In this document: piece after piece, positions 1-11,272 of the stretch
Position numbering within the stretch: the first letter of the stretch is position 1
Layout of the letters: each line of letters opens with the position of its first letter
Assembly: GCF_963924675.1 (NCBI RefSeq)
Contig: NC_089224.1
Location: forward strand, 68,991,464 to 69,055,463
From: Phocoena phocoena
Lineage: Eukaryota; Chordata; Mammalia; Artiodactyla; Phocoenidae
Reading direction: 5' to 3'
DNA: 64,000 bases
Program-made: the position numbers and the translations under genes
The notes under the pieces: model-generated
Database searches by the model: none
Seen by the model: the letters and a program-made list of their open reading frames with translations, nothing else
What the model was told of the DNA's origin: nothing

Positions 1-610
1 TTAAACCACCAAGTTTATGGTAATTTGTTACCTCAGTCATGGGCACCCAATACAATAATCAATGTAAGCAGGAGTTCAGGGTTGCCAAATAGTATCCGCT
101 GTCATTGGTCATGCCCTCTGCATGTTTTTCTAGTTTATTGTTAAAATCTAAATATTCATGTTCAAATAAAGGGAAACCTCCCTCCCATCTGTACCTGGAA
201 TAAAAACTTCTCAGGTGCTGACATTTTGAAATCCTTCCAGGTTCCGTTGTAGTATAAGTGGATATTCATTCAATTGCAAAAGTAAGATGCAATAGAAAAT
301 GATGTTTGTGAAAGCCTTTAATTTTTTAAAATGATCATTTTAGCTAGACAATATCAAACTTGGTTTGCATTTGCTTGCTTGGATTTTTCCCACACACATA
401 TGTACCCAGATCTATAACTACAATCCAAACTTATCTTCCAGGCTCTGGCTTAGGTTCCAGCTGCTTGTTCGGTACCTGAGCTACATGTCACATCTAGTCA
501 GGTAGCTGGATTTGAAAATTGAGAGCCTGCATATTTGTTTACGTGGACCATGCAGTATGATTTTAAAAAAATAGAAACATTTACATAAAAACCCAGATTT
601 TAACTTGACC
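1..610. other. AT-rich sequence, nothing recognised
   Basis: No convincing open frame and no repeat family that I recognise. It contains ordinary unique-looking AT-rich DNA up to the first hAT-type remnant. Confidence 0.5.
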
Positions 611-613
611 ATC

Positions 614-788
614 AGAAGACTGGAAGAGTGTTTTAGCCTGCCTGCCCATTGGAATCACCTAGGGAATTCAAAACAAAACAAAGCAAAAGAGATTCCGATT
701 CAGTAACAGTGGTTTGAGCCCAGCTATTGGTATGCATTTAAAGTTCCTCAGGTAATTCTAATGTGTGGTCAGCTGTCAGAACCGCTGA
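614..788. repeat. hAT-type MITE remnant (MER5A/MER20-like)
   Basis: The text follows the familiar pattern of this family: an 'ATCACCTGG'-like block, a 'GATTCAGTA' block, and a terminal part resembling 'AGAACCGCTG'. It is interrupted by an A-rich stretch near 672-690. It is an old, non-autonomous DNA transposon fossil. The exact subfamily name is uncertain. Confidence 0.6.
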
Positions 789-814
789 AGCAGCTCTGGC
801 TCTATTTCCTCATG

Positions 815-992
815 GTGCTCAATGTTGGAGTGACATCCACATCACCTGGAAATTTTAGAAATGCTAATTCTCAGGTTCCATCTCAGAACAACTGAATCAG
901 AATCCTTGGAGCTAGGGCCCAGCAATCTGTGCTTTAAGGAACCCATCAGGTGATTCTGAGTCAAGGTCAAGTTTGAGGATCACTGCACTGAA
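815..992. repeat. hAT-type MITE remnant (MER5A/MER20-like), second copy
   Basis: It shares with the preceding copy the blocks 'CACCTGGAAATTTTAGAAATGC', read as several short matches, 'CTGAATCAGAATC', 'GGGCCCAGCAATCTGTG' and 'GAGGATCACTGCACTG'. These are the hallmarks of this family. The two copies lie only about 30 bp apart, in the same kind of context, so they may be two insertions or one rearranged pair. Confidence 0.7.
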
Positions 993-1424
993 ACATAGAC
1001 CCAACCTATCTCTAGTATTTAGTTCAGCCTATTTTCACTCAATTAGGTTAACTACCTAGTCTCTTAGTTCATATTTTAAGACCCTTGATTAAACTCATTA
1101 TCATTTTTCAAAATCAAACCTTTTTCTTGAATTTTCTCTTTCTGCTTATAACAAAACAACAGCGACGAAAATTCAGGCATCTGTGATTCCTTGCCTTTTT
1201 CCTGTAAAACTATTAATTTTATTTATTGAAATAATTATTACTTTCAACTTTCCAGTGTCCTGACATTTTAGGTCAAGGTTTTAACGAGCACATAGCTGTC
1301 ATATTTTTTTAATCCAATCTCAGAGTCTCTGCTTTTAACACGTATGTTTATTCCATTTCTATCTATTTCTATTTATTGTGATGACTGATGTACTTTGTGC
1401 TTTCTGTTTGTCCTTATATCAGTT
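993..1424. other. AT-rich sequence, nothing recognised
   Basis: No open frame or repeat that I can name. Confidence 0.4.
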
Positions 1425-1905
1425 AGGATTAGGTTTGGTTGCCCATTAGGGAATATCCAAAATAAATACTCAAAATGGAAATGGATTTCTCTTTCACATA
1501 AACAGACATCGTAAATTGCTCATCCAGGGAAGGCATGGTGGCAGAGTTGAAAGATACAGAGGGAATTCCTTTCAGCTTACTGCCCCAGCATCCCTGAACT
1601 ATGACTCTTGGCTTCCTGGTAAGAGAAGGCTGCCAGAATTCCAACCGTTGCATTCATATCCCAGGATTCAGAATGGAGAAAGGGGAGGAAAAATGACAAA
1701 GGACTAGGGTCCACTGCATTTTGAGGAGGTTTCCCTTGAAGCTTAGAGCTCAGTGATCACAGTTTAGTCACATATCCACACTTAGCTGTAAGGAAAAATA
1801 AAGACTGTACACTTTTTCTGGGCAACCAGGCTCATAGTTCAAAATCAGTAATTGTAGTAGTAAGAAGAGAGGACTATATTGTAGAGGTAACTGCATGCTC
1901 CTTTA
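1425..1905 (+). repeat. Ancient interspersed repeat, family name uncertain
   Basis: The opening reads like a common mammalian medium-reiterated repeat ('TCAGTTAGGATTAGGTT', then 'GGATTTCTCTTTCACATAAA'). It ends with the matching 'GTAGTAAGAAGAGAGGACTA'-type tail. I recognise the layout but cannot assign the family. Short open frames at 1429-1653 (minus) and 1516-1707 (plus) lie inside it and are chance. Confidence 0.4.
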
Positions 1906-1959
1906 CTTCTTACCTCTCTTCTTGTAGTGATTGCAATTTCTCTATTCCTCCATTTTCAC

Positions 1960-2900
1960 CTCTTTTTTTGTTTGGAAGAAATGCTTTCTATTTTTATTAG
2001 TCAACCTATAAATTTTAATGCACTTCCCTCATTTAAAGCTCTAAATTTCCCTCTAAGCATGTCTTTAGAAGCGTCTACAAGTTTGGAAATAGTATTTTCA
2101 TTTTCAGGCAATTAAAAATACTTTCTAATTTCCATTGTGATATCTTCCTTGACTTATTGTTTATTTTGGTGTGCATTTCTTAATTTTTCTATTGGTTGGC
2201 AATAAACAGCCCCCAAGTCTTTGCAGCTTACATTAGTAAGGCTATATATTTATGTGCTTACAAATTTAGCCTTGATTTATCTTCCTTGTGAATTGAACTT
2301 TTTATCACTATAAGATGTCCCTGTTCATCTTTATGCTTTTTGCCTTTGTTTCCTTTGTCGGATAAATTATACCCACAGTAGCTTTTCTTTGGGTTGGAAT
2401 TTGCGTAATATATATTCTTCCATCTTCTTACTTACAATCTCTGTGTCTATATGTGTTGCACATCTCTTTAAATGACCCATTGTTGGGTTTTCTTCATTTG
2501 TGCAATTTTACAGATTTTCTGTTTTAATTGGATCATTTATTTTATTGACATGTAATATAATGTATTGATAAATTTATGTTTAAAAATTCTATCATCTTAC
2601 TAAATACTTTTATTTGTTTTACTTGCTCTATTTTTCTTTTCTTACCTTTATAAAAAATTGATTTAAAATTAATTAAGATATTAGTTTTAAAATTAAACTA
2701 AACTATGTTAATTTTTCATTTAGTGTACATTCATTTAAATTAATTTTAAAATTATTTATTCTCTATTATTTGGGGAATTTTATATTGGGTTTATTATTTT
2801 AATAATAGTTCAAAGTCTAAAATTAATTTGTACCTTTACTCTTTTCCTTGGCCAATCTAAATACGTAGAACACTTTAAACTTGTTTACATCTCTCCCCAT
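1960..2900 (-). repeat. Degenerate L1 (L1M-type) ORF2 fragment, antisense
   Basis: Read on the minus strand this is the endonuclease-encoding half of L1 ORF2. The antisense landmarks appear in the right order: the 'AAGCTCTAAATTTCCCTCTAAGCA' region (given here only in part), 'TTTTCTAATTTCC', 'GTGATATCTTCCTTGACTTATTG', 'TATCACTATAAGATGTCCCTGTTCATCTTTATG' (a run of short matches) and 'GATAAATTATACCCACAGTAGCTTTTC'. It is full of stops and indels and encodes nothing. Confidence 0.75.
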
Positions 2901-2984
2901 ATACATGTCATTGCTGGTGGATGTTTATTTAAATATTTGTGTGTGCATGTTAATATTACTGGATATTCTGTTTTCCACTTCAGA

Positions 2985-3440
2985 TCCATTTCATCTCTTT
3001 GCCTTATGACACGGCTCTCTTGCCCTCTGGCTTCTGGTTTTGTTCAACCAATAGGAAAGGGAGGGAGGTGCTGACAGGAGAATGGAGTGTAGCAGGAGAG
3101 AAAGCCCAGGATACATGCTCCCTTGCTTCTCTCATGGCTGGCTGGCATTCTGGCAGGGTTCTGGCAGGGCTGACTCTTCCTCCTATGACTGCAGACCTTG
3201 TTGAATGTCCCTCACTATAGAGTGTTGGCTTTATTGACTGGGCTCTGAAAATACCATTTCCACCTCCTGTCTCTTCAGGCTTTCAGGAGTGGTCACTGCT
3301 TCTCACTTGTGCAAGCTCTAGGTTCTTCAGTATTCCTTGTGGATTGTCTACCCTTCTGTAAAAAATTCCTTCATTATATCATTTACAAAACTCCAGCCAG
3401 GTATGCCTTTTGTTTTTGCTGTGACCCTGATATTATTCCT
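2985..3440 (+). repeat. Ancient interspersed repeat, family name uncertain
   Basis: A block less AT-rich than its surroundings, with phrases seen in a common mammalian repeat ('CTTCTGGTTTTGTTCAACCAATAGGA', read as a run of short matches, and 'AGGCTTTCAGGAGTGGTCAC', then 'TGTGACCCTGAT' at the end). The open frame 2999-3220 lies inside it and shows no protein resemblance. The name and class are not determined. Confidence 0.35.
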
Positions 3441-3761
3441 TTAGAATTTCAGATACATCTTTTTGTTTTGTTTAATTGTATAATTTGTTATGTATAATAA
3501 CATAATAAGCACTAGCAAACCACTACACAAAACAAAGTACTTTGAAGATAACCTACATGTATACTTGTGGTCCTTCATTCCATTGCTCTGTCCCCTCTCT
3601 CCTACCGGATGAGAAAATTATGAAACCTGTGTTTATTATTATCTTGGTTGACTTCCACTGTATTTCCGTGTATTCCAGAAAATGGTATGCCTGTGTTTGT
3701 GTGTGTGTATGTGTATACATTTTAGTTAGTTCTAACTTTATTCTTTTCTTATTTAAATGTT

Positions 3762-3864
3762 TTTTGTTTTGTTTTGTTTTTTGGCCATGCTGCTTGTAGG
3801 ATTGAACCCAGGCCACAGTGGTGAAAGCACCGAATCTTAACCACCAGACCACAGGGGAACTCCC
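3762..3864 (-). mobile_element. Old CHR-type tRNA-derived SINE, short
   Basis: On the minus strand it starts with a tRNA-like head (a 'GGGAGTTCCCCTGTGGTC' motif, then a box-B-like region) and ends in a T-rich/A-rich tail. A 9-bp duplication, TTAAATGTT, flanks it at 3753-3761 and 3865-3873. It is about 100 bp long and internally shortened compared with the 340-bp copy at 23945. It is inserted in or at the edge of degenerate L1 sequence. Confidence 0.75.
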
Positions 3865-3873
3865 TTAAATGTT

Positions 3874-4900
3874 ATAGATAGAATTCATTCATATTGTTGC
3901 ATGTCACGTAGTTTCTTTATTTTGACTGCTGGGTGATATACTTTTCTGATAATAGTTTATTCATCCAGTCTTTGATAATGGGTTTTGGGGGGCTTTGCTA
4001 TTATGAGCAGTGCTTCTATGAACATTTTTTTTTTTTTTGTGGTACGCGGTCCTCTCACCGTTGTGGCTTTTCCCGCTGCGGAGCACAGGCTCCGGACGCG
4101 CAGGCTCAGCGGCCATGGCTCACGGGCCCAGCCGCTCTGCGGTATGTGGGATCGTCCCGGACCGGGGCACGAACCCGTGTCCCCTGCATCGGCAGGTGGA
4201 CTCTCAACCACTGCGCCACCAGGGAAACCCTCTATGAACATTTTTGTATACATTTTATTGGCTATATATCTAGAATCAAATTTGATATTTCTTAAGGAGA
4301 GGAATGTTAAACTTTGGGATATAATGTCACAGTGATTGTATCAATTTGCACTTCTATCTCCAACGGAAAAATAACCCTATGGATCCATATTCTTCAGCAT
4401 TTGAGTATCAGGATTTTTAATTTTTAATAATCAAAGAGATAGAAGGTGGTATCGCACTGCAATCTTGATTTGTTCTTCTTTTGTCACTAAGTATCTCGAA
4501 TACTTCATCATATGTTTATTGGTTAGTTTTGTTTTTGTAAAAGCCTATTCACGTGCTGTGCACAGTTTTATTGTATTGTCTGTGTATTTTTAAATTATTT
4601 TGTAATGTTTAAAAATATATACTTGATTCTAATCCTTAATCATATTACTAATGTCTTTTCTCAGTTTTGAATCTCTAAATTTTAATTTACATACAGTATA
4701 TTTTTAATGATCAAAATATTCTTAATTTTAATGCAATTAAATTTATCAGTCTTTTATTTTTACAGTCAGTGTTGCTTTTTGTGCTTTTTAAAAGAAAACT
4801 AATCAAACAACACAGACCAAAGATATGCTGTCATCTTTTCCTACTAAGAACTTTAAATTGTATTTTTCCCTTTGAAGCTTCTTTGGGAATGATTTTTGTG
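3874..4900 (-). repeat. Degenerate L1 ORF2 3' part, antisense, interrupted by a SINE
   Basis: Minus-strand reading gives the C-terminal part of ORF2. Landmarks include the antisense of the '[18 protein letters not shown]' region around 3895-4020, followed by sequence continuing from 4246 to about 4900 after the SINE at 4030-4230. It probably continues, after a gap, into the fragment at 5170-6060. It is heavily mutated and non-coding. Confidence 0.7.
4030..4230 (-). mobile_element. Cetacean CHR SINE (about 200 bp)
   Basis: On the minus strand it runs from 'GGGTTTCCCTGGTGGCGCAG' (box A region) through a box-B-like 'GGTTCGTGCCCC' to an A-tail, seen here as T's. A 15-bp TSD, TCTATGAACATTTTT, flanks it at 4015-4029 and 4231-4245. 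CpGs are largely kept, which suggests a fairly recent insertion. Four open frames across it are artefacts of the GC-rich SINE body. Confidence 0.95.
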
Positions 4901-5169
4901 TATGGTGTGAAGTAAAGTTAGTGGGGTGTTGCAGCTGGCTCATCCTAGCTCAGGAAACATGGCTGTTAATCTTTCAGGTATTCGAGAGTCAGGTGACTTT
5001 ACACTGGTTACTTAAACTCAATCATGGATGGAGTATTTGCATTACGGGAACTGTCAAGTGCTACAAACCAGTGCAAATCAGGGCCTTTTTTGTTTCGTTT
5101 TGTTTTTTTTTGAGGGTTGGTTTACCAGCACAGCATTGAGTAGCAGTACTGATTAATCTTCTCTATGTG
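4901..5169. other. Unassigned spacer between L1 fragments
   Basis: No clear L1 landmarks. It holds a T-rich stretch near 5090-5113. The open frame 4921-5139 resembles no protein. Confidence 0.35.
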
Positions 5170-6060
5170 GATAAGCATTTTTTCAAGTTCCTTTTATTGA
5201 ATATCTTGCTTTTCTCTAATAACTTGACATGCTATCTTGTCATAGAATAACATTTCATACAAATATATGTGTGTTTTTGTGGGGGTTCTTTGTTTTATTT
5301 CTCTGGTCATTTTGCCCATCCAACTACCAATACCACATTGTCTTAATTAGTATGTCTGGCTTTGCCATTAGTAGAAAAAGATTATTCTCTCTGCTCTTTT
5401 TCTTTAGAAGAGTGCCTGCTATTCTTGGCTTTATACTCTTCCATGTATATTTTAGAATCTTTTTTACTTTATGTTTCATGAAAAGCCATGTGTTGAGATA
5501 TTGATTGGAATTTGGAAAGAATTGACATCTTCATTGTATAAACATTTCTATCCATGAAATGGTATAGTTTCCCAGTGTATTTAGCAAATCCTTAATATTT
5601 CCTAATAAAATTTAAAAATTCCCTGTTGAGATTTGTACAGATTTTGTTAGATTTATTCTTGAGTACTTGATTTTCAAATTTGTATTACACTGGCTAAGCC
5701 ATCCAACACATTGTAGAATTTAAGTGATGTCAGTGGGCATCCTTCTCTATATCCTGATTTTAAAAGTAGCATTTCAAATGTTTTCCCGTTTAGATTGATT
5801 TTTGATAGTGGGTTTGTTTGTTTATATTTAGAAACTCCCTATTAGTTTAAAGAAGGTTCTTTTTATTCCTACTTTACTTAGAGGTTTTGTTTTATTATGA
5901 ATGTGTTGAATTTCATAAAATAATTTTTTGTATTACCTTAGATTTTCATGTTTTTTTTCTTTTTAATTCTGTATGTTGTCAGGTACATTTATGGATTTTT
6001 CTAATGTTAAAAAACCTTTGCATACTGGAACTAAAGCTAAATTGGATTTGCATTTAATTA
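5170..6060 (-). repeat. Degenerate L1 ORF2 (reverse transcriptase region), antisense
   Basis: Antisense L1 landmarks occur in order: the 'CATATGAATTTTAGAAT'-like text near 5440, 'TTCTATCCATGAA' near 5550, 'TTTATTCTTGAGTACTTGATTTT' near 5650, 'GTGGGCATCCTTCTCTAT' near 5733, and 'TTTGCATACTGGAA' near 6015. This corresponds to the RT part of ORF2, read from its 3' side to its 5' side. There is no open frame of note. Confidence 0.75.
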
Positions 6061-6061
6061 T

Positions 6062-6490
6062 TTACATTGCGAGTGAAAATATAGATACATCTAAAAATGT
6101 ATGATAATAAAATTATCATATATTAACATCTGTTAGGCTCAGCAAAAACAGTACTTCAAGGGAAATTTTTATTCCTGAAACTTATATTGAAAAAATTCTT
6201 CAAGTGAATGAAATAACTGCTCATTTTAAGGAGGTAGGAAATCCATAACAGTATATATCTAAAGAAAGTAGAAAGAGGGAACTAATAAGAGTAAAAAAGG
6301 CATGAATTAAGTTTTTTTTAAAAGACAAAATAGAGAAATTCAACAAAGCCAAAGCTTGACTTTTTGAAAAATAGAAGATGGAACATTTGAAAGACTGAGC
6401 AATAAAAGAGAAAAAGGATACAAAAATATCTTGATAAAATGGGACATGCTTGCAGATAATGTAATAATTAAAATGAAAATTAAGAAAAAA
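6062..6490 (+). repeat. Degenerate L1 ORF2 segment upstream of the RT, sense
   Basis: Here the L1 reads on the plus strand. The landmark is a region resembling 'AGAAATTCAACAAAGCCAAAG' and 'TTTTTGAAAAATAGA' at 6335-6376, the stretch that lies between endonuclease and RT in ORF2. It abuts the minus-strand fragment ending at 6060, the arrangement expected of a 5'-inverted L1. Confidence 0.65.
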
Positions 6491-6499
6491 CCCACTTTC

Positions 6500-6880
6500 A
6501 ACAGCTATGTGTCAACCTATCCAATTGCTCCAACACCATTTGTTGAAAAGACTATTCTTTTTCTACCAACTTGCCTTTGTGCCTCTGTGGAAAGTCAATT
6601 GTTCATGTATATGTAGGTTTATTTCTGGACTCTATATTAGTCCATTAATCTCTTTGTCTGTGTTTATATCACGCTGTTTTAGTAGCTGTTACTTTATAAT
6701 GAATCTTGAAATAAGGTAATGTTCATCCTCCAGTGCTGTGTTTTTCAAAGTTTTTCGGTTTATTCTAGATCCTTTCTATTTCCATGTGAATTTTAGAATC
6801 AGTTTGCCAATTTCCACAAAAATGCCTTCTGGGATTTTAATTGGGATTGCATTGAATCTTCTCTCTTCTCCTTCAGGGAC
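6500..6880 (-). repeat. Degenerate L1 ORF2 fragment, antisense, separate copy
   Basis: It covers the same ORF2 part as 5230-5600 and so must be another insertion. Landmarks are 'CACCATTTGTTGAAAAGACTATTC' (short matches) at 6535-6556, 'TTTATTTCTGGACTCTATATT' near 6620, 'GAATTTTAGAATCAGTTTGCC' near 6788, and 'GGGATTGCATTGAATCTT' at 6843-6860. Confidence 0.8.
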
Positions 6881-7640
6881 TCCAGCTATGTTTTATTAGA
6901 TCATGTCTGTATTATTTAGGCATTTACTCACTCTTCTCTATTTTTTGTTAGTATTTTGTCTGTCTAGGCTTCACTATGGAAATTTTCTTCTATCCTAACT
7001 AGTTTACTAATTCTTCCTTCAACTGTGTCCAGTTGCTATTAAATAATTCATCTAGGCGGCATTTGATAATGGCCATTTTTAGTTCAAGTATTATTTTTTT
7101 GTTATTCTTTTTTCAGTTTTTGGATCTCTTCTGAAATTATTAGTCTTATCTTTTAAATTTTAAAGTCTGTGTCTGATAATTCCAATATCCTAAGTCTCTG
7201 CATTGAGAAATGCATTTTGTCTGTTGATCCTTCTGGCTTTTGTTCATGCTGTCTTTTCTTCTTCTGACTGTGCTAGACATTATGTATTAGGCATTGGATT
7301 TAAAATTTTGTTTTCAAATAATTGAAGACTTATGATGATCCTCTCTTCTTCTTAAAAATATTTATATTTGCTATGGCCTTTATTTCTATTAGATATATAT
7401 TGTACCTTCTCATTCTAACCTCTGTGTTCTTGAAAATCTGTTTCATAATCCCCATATCTTGATTTCTCTGTGCTGCATCCTAGATAATTCCTCAAATGTA
7501 TACTCTATTTTACTTACTCTCTATTCAGCTATTTTTAATCTGTTGTTTAGAGCATCAATTGAGTTTTTAATTTCAATGACTATGTTTTTTTCTTTCTGGA
7601 GTTTTGATTCTTTTTAAAATTATCATGGGCTTTTTTTTTT
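6881..7640. repeat. Probable L1M 3'/UTR-type remnant
   Basis: Phrases such as 'TAAAGTCTGTGTCTGATAATTCCAATATC' (short matches, 7160-7190) and 'CTAGACATTATGTATTAGGCATTGGA' (7272-7297) belong to a common old L1-related repeat in antisense. Orientation and boundaries are uncertain. Confidence 0.45.
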
Positions 7641-7649
7641 GTATTATCT

Positions 7650-9328
7650 TGTGTTGATTTAAATAAGATGAATATTCTCAAACCTTCATTTAACTGAAGA
7701 ATTCAACAGAATCACAGATATATTGTGTCTTTATAAACAAATGGTAAAAAAGGAAAGTTTAAAGTGCTTCTGGACTAACAACAAAACCTCAAATAATCTG
7801 TCAATTCAAATAGTATTTCTTGGGCAAACACGTAGAAGTTTGTTGAGGTTATATTTCACAAAACACAGCAACAACCGCCAAAATCTGAATGTTTTAAAAG
7901 GCTTATTTGTATAAATAACACTTCCAAGAATGTGTTATGAAATAGAACAGGATTATTCATTTTTATACAAATCTCCATACTGGGAAAGAGAATCATATTG
8001 AAATGTTTTTGTAAATGTTCTCAATTTACCACTTTATCAGAACTAAACTTAAGACATGAAATTGTATCTGCTCCTCTGTATTGTAAGGAGAAGAAGAAAC
8101 ATTTTATTATTATCTTTCTGATATTCCTTTCATTAGCATTTGGGAGGAACTGCAGTTTCAAGTCTAAGTGATGTAACACAGACAAAGAGTAAACGCCTTT
8201 GTTTATGAAATCTCAAAGAAGGAAGAAATTTTTTTTACACCCACAGCCTAGACTAAGGAGCTGTTTGACCATGCTGTTGCCTCCCCATCCAGTGATTCAA
8301 AGGGCATATTTTTCTATTACATTCTTTAGTGAATGTAAGCCATTCAACCATGTGGGGTCTTAGTTCCTACCTCCTCTTCCTGCAACCTTGACTGCTCTCC
8401 TTACTTGGCTATTAAACCCTTTGGCTATCAAGGCAGCACATTCTCAAGAGCAGGAACAGTTTGTTTACCTCTCAATTTTAAGTTTCCTCTTTGTTCTTTT
8501 GGCTTCTGGAATTTTTTTTTTTTACTTTCTTATTGAGCCAAGTATGCATTCGACAGTTACTTATTATATTTTTATCTTGCGTTTTCAGTTGTGTTTTAGA
8601 AAGAGAATTTCCCCATGATCTAGCCTGCTATAATGAGTGAAATGGAAATTATTTTTCCAAAAAGAGCACAGTCATTTAAAAAAAACTAGTTCATTCATAA
8701 GACTACTAGATTTTTACACTTGCTCATTTTTTGTTTGCACATAATTTTGAGAAACTTTCTTTAATAAATGGCAATCAATATAAGAAAATATTCATACTCT
8801 CTTATATATGGTATATATTGTTTATTATTACTTACAAGCGTAAAGGTGTATGTGTATAGAAACCTCTTTCCTGATTTGGAGCTTTTTTTTTTCAGTTTTT
8901 CCCTTTTATAGAAAATTTTAGTCAATTTATATTAAAATTACAAAATCATACAAGATCATATTAGTTTGTTATCACTCCAATACTAAGTTTAATACTTGTA
9001 CTTAGAGTTCCAGGTTGAACCTAAACTCAAGCTAAAATCTACCAGTGTTGAGATATTTTGAATGTGTCCAGACTACTGATCATATTGACCCATCAGGAGC
9101 ATTTTTAAAGGAAGGGCTAAGATCTTCCTGGGAATAACTCTAAGTGAGGATAGCACCAGAGAAACAAACTGAGGTCTATAGTAATGCTTTGATTGTCAGA
9201 GATGAGGGTTGAATCTGATCACAACTTGCCATTTGCTATTGAGATTTGCTCCTAACTCAGCACCCCTTCTCCCAAACATGGGTTTTCATCATAATGTAAG
9301 GAGAGAGTAGGCTGAAATTAATTAATAG
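7650..9328. other. AT-rich sequence, nothing recognised
   Basis: No exon-like or repeat structure that I can support. Open frames at 7723-7914 and 8388-8618 are short, low in complexity and unlike known proteins. Confidence 0.5.
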
Positions 9329-9341
9329 AAAACTGTTAATT

Positions 9342-9560
9342 GGGGCTTCCCTGGTGGCACAGTGGTTGAGAGTCTGCCTGCCGATGCAGGGGACATGGGT
9401 TCGTGCCCCGGTCCGGGAAGATCCCACATGCCGCAGAGCGGCTGGGCCCGTGAGCCATGGCCGCTGAGCCTGCGCGTCCGGGGCCTGTGCTCCACAACAG
9501 GAGAGGCCACAGCAGTGAAAGGCCTGCGTACCGCAAAAACAAAAACAAAAACAAAAACAA
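9342..9560 (+). mobile_element. Cetacean CHR SINE with (AAAAAC)n tail
   Basis: It starts at 'GGGGCTTCCCTGGTGGCACA' and has the box-B motif 'GGTTCGTGCCCC' at about 9399-9410. The tail, from about 9537, is a regular (CAAAAA)n run rather than pure A. A TSD, AAACTGTTAATT, is at 9330-9341 and 9561-9572. The mutated tail and one 'CTCCACAACAGG' variation suggest moderate age. Confidence 0.95.
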
Positions 9561-9572
9561 AAACTGTTAATT

Positions 9573-9974
9573 AATGAAAAGTCATTCTCCCACAGACACA
9601 AAGAAATTCCAGGGGTATTTAATTTATCTGTTACTCACATGATAAAGAGAAATGCAAGAGTTAAGAGAAAGAGAAAGACTCTCCCACAGTGGCTTTGGTA
9701 CATTAATGAACCCAGAAAATACATTATCACTGGTATTTTTGAAGACTCCACTATGTCAGTCGTGGCAGCAGAGATGTAGCGCCCATGCAATACCCAGGAG
9801 GTAGGGTAGCCATGGAGATAGGAGAGCATTCAGGCAGCAAAGGGTTGTTATTGGCAGCTTAGTGACCACCAAGAGAGAGATTGTGTCCTTGGCTCTAAGA
9901 TCAGCTTTTCTTTAGCTGTAAATGGCTGCAGCCAGGTGCTCTCAGATGACTTTATGGACAGCAAAAGCCTGGTA
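9573..9974. other. Unassigned sequence
   Basis: No recognised repeat or gene. Short open frames at 9635-9829 and 9848-10138 (minus) have no supporting features. Confidence 0.4.
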
Positions 9975-10228
9975 AGAACGCTCGCTAAAAGGAATAGATC
10001 ACAAAACGGGAAACAGATGAGACAGAATGTGAACTGGTGGTTGCCAGGGCCTGAGGAGAAACTGATTAATGAGGAAGGAGTTTTACTTTGGAGTGATGGA
10101 AATGTTTTGGAACTAGATAAGGGTGGTGGCTGCACCACATGTGAATGGACTAAATGTCACTGAACTGTTTCCTTTAAAATGGTTAATTTCATGTTGTAAA
10201 AATTCACCTCAATAAATTATTTTAAAAA
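9975..10228 (+). repeat. Old L1 3' end (L1MB/MC-type)
   Basis: The typical 3'-UTR text is present in order: 'GTGAACTGGTGGTTGCCAGG' near 10030, 'GGAGTGATGGAAATGTTTTGG' (short matches) near 10091, 'TGGTGGCTGCACCACAT' near 10123, and 'TTTAAAATGGTTAATTTCATG' near 10173, ending 'CACCTCAATAAATTATTTTAAAAAT'. It is an old, 5'-truncated copy with a decayed tail. Confidence 0.75.
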
Positions 10229-11060
10229 TATAAAGAGGAAGCAGATAGAAACATTACTGACCACATGTGACAACCCAAGGACTATACCAGTTGATGGATG
10301 ATTCTTTGATGAGGCTGTAGACCTTGCAATACCATGGATACTAAAAGCCTGAGAAACTGTTTTTATTACTTTCAAACTGACCCAGGAATGGCTGCCCTGG
10401 GGAAATATGAGTTTCATGCCATTTAAAATATTTTGCTCCCATGTCCTATTGTTTCAGTCTCAATTCTTAGATATTGTGACAACATAAATAATGATTAGCA
10501 TGTATTGGATAACACTTCAAGAATATTCTAAAAGGATAAATTTGTATATTTTTCTTGTTGTTTCTGAAGGATAAAGAATGATTTGCCTCAAGTTCCCCCT
10601 CATTCAAAGAATAAAACAAGAGTCGGTATTAATCTAAAATCTTTCCTAAGTTGCTCTGATTAGTTTTGGAAAGCGTTTGAGAATCGGGAATTCTTTTCTC
10701 TCTGAAGTCAGACTACTATGACTTTAAAGCACTGAAGAGCAATTTAGAATGTGGAGTTTAAACATTTTAAAAATAAATGGTGTGTGAACATAGGAAATGG
10801 TTTCCCTCAGGCAATAGTGTCATGATTTGTCCTCAACCCAGATTTCAAAGCTTCCCTCTAAACCATTGGGGGTTGTTTCTCCCAGGATACAGCTTTCCTA
10901 GGCAAAAAAGCAATGGCACACTTCTCTCCCTCATGTTCCTGTATGAGGACTAATTTTTTAAATAAGAGAGTCATGATCTCCCTAAGCAATTATAATCTTC
11001 TAACATTATCTGTGGGCGATGCAAACTGTTTCTCAAAAAAAATGGACTTCAAAAGTTCAA
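10229..11060. other. AT-rich sequence, nothing recognised
   Basis: Plain unique-looking DNA up to the SINE. No frame or repeat is supported. Confidence 0.45.
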
Positions 11061-11066
11061 AGTCCT

Positions 11067-11272
11067 GGGGCTTCCCTGGTGGCGCAGTTGAGAGTCCGCC
11101 TGCCAATGCAGGGGACGCGGGTTCGTGCCCCGGTCCGGGAGAATCTCACATGCCGCGGAGCGGCTGGGCCCATGAGCCGTGGCCGCTAAGCCTGCGCGTC
11201 CGGAGCCTGTGCTCCGCAATGGGAGAGGCCACAACAGTGAGAGGCCCGCGTACCCAAAAAAAAAAAAAAAAA
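11067..11272 (+). mobile_element. Cetacean CHR SINE
   Basis: It has head 'GGGGCTTCCCTGGTGGCGCA', box B 'GGTTCGTGCCCC' and an A-run of about 18 at the end. Three bases are missing just after box A ('GCAGTTGAGAG' where the other copies have GCAGTGGTTGAGAG). The last bases before the tail also lack a GC. I could not find a clean TSD, unlike for most copies here. Confidence 0.92.

Noticed and set aside
3957..4335. Several overlapping open frames of 66-120 codons
   Set aside because: They lie on the GC-rich body of a CHR SINE. The same peptides (e.g. GHGSRAQPL) recur at every SINE in the window.
9342..9410. tRNA-like head with box A and box B
   Set aside because: This is the tRNA-derived promoter of a SINE, not a tRNA gene: no cloverleaf closes and the body continues into the SINE. 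The same applies to the other ten SINE copies.
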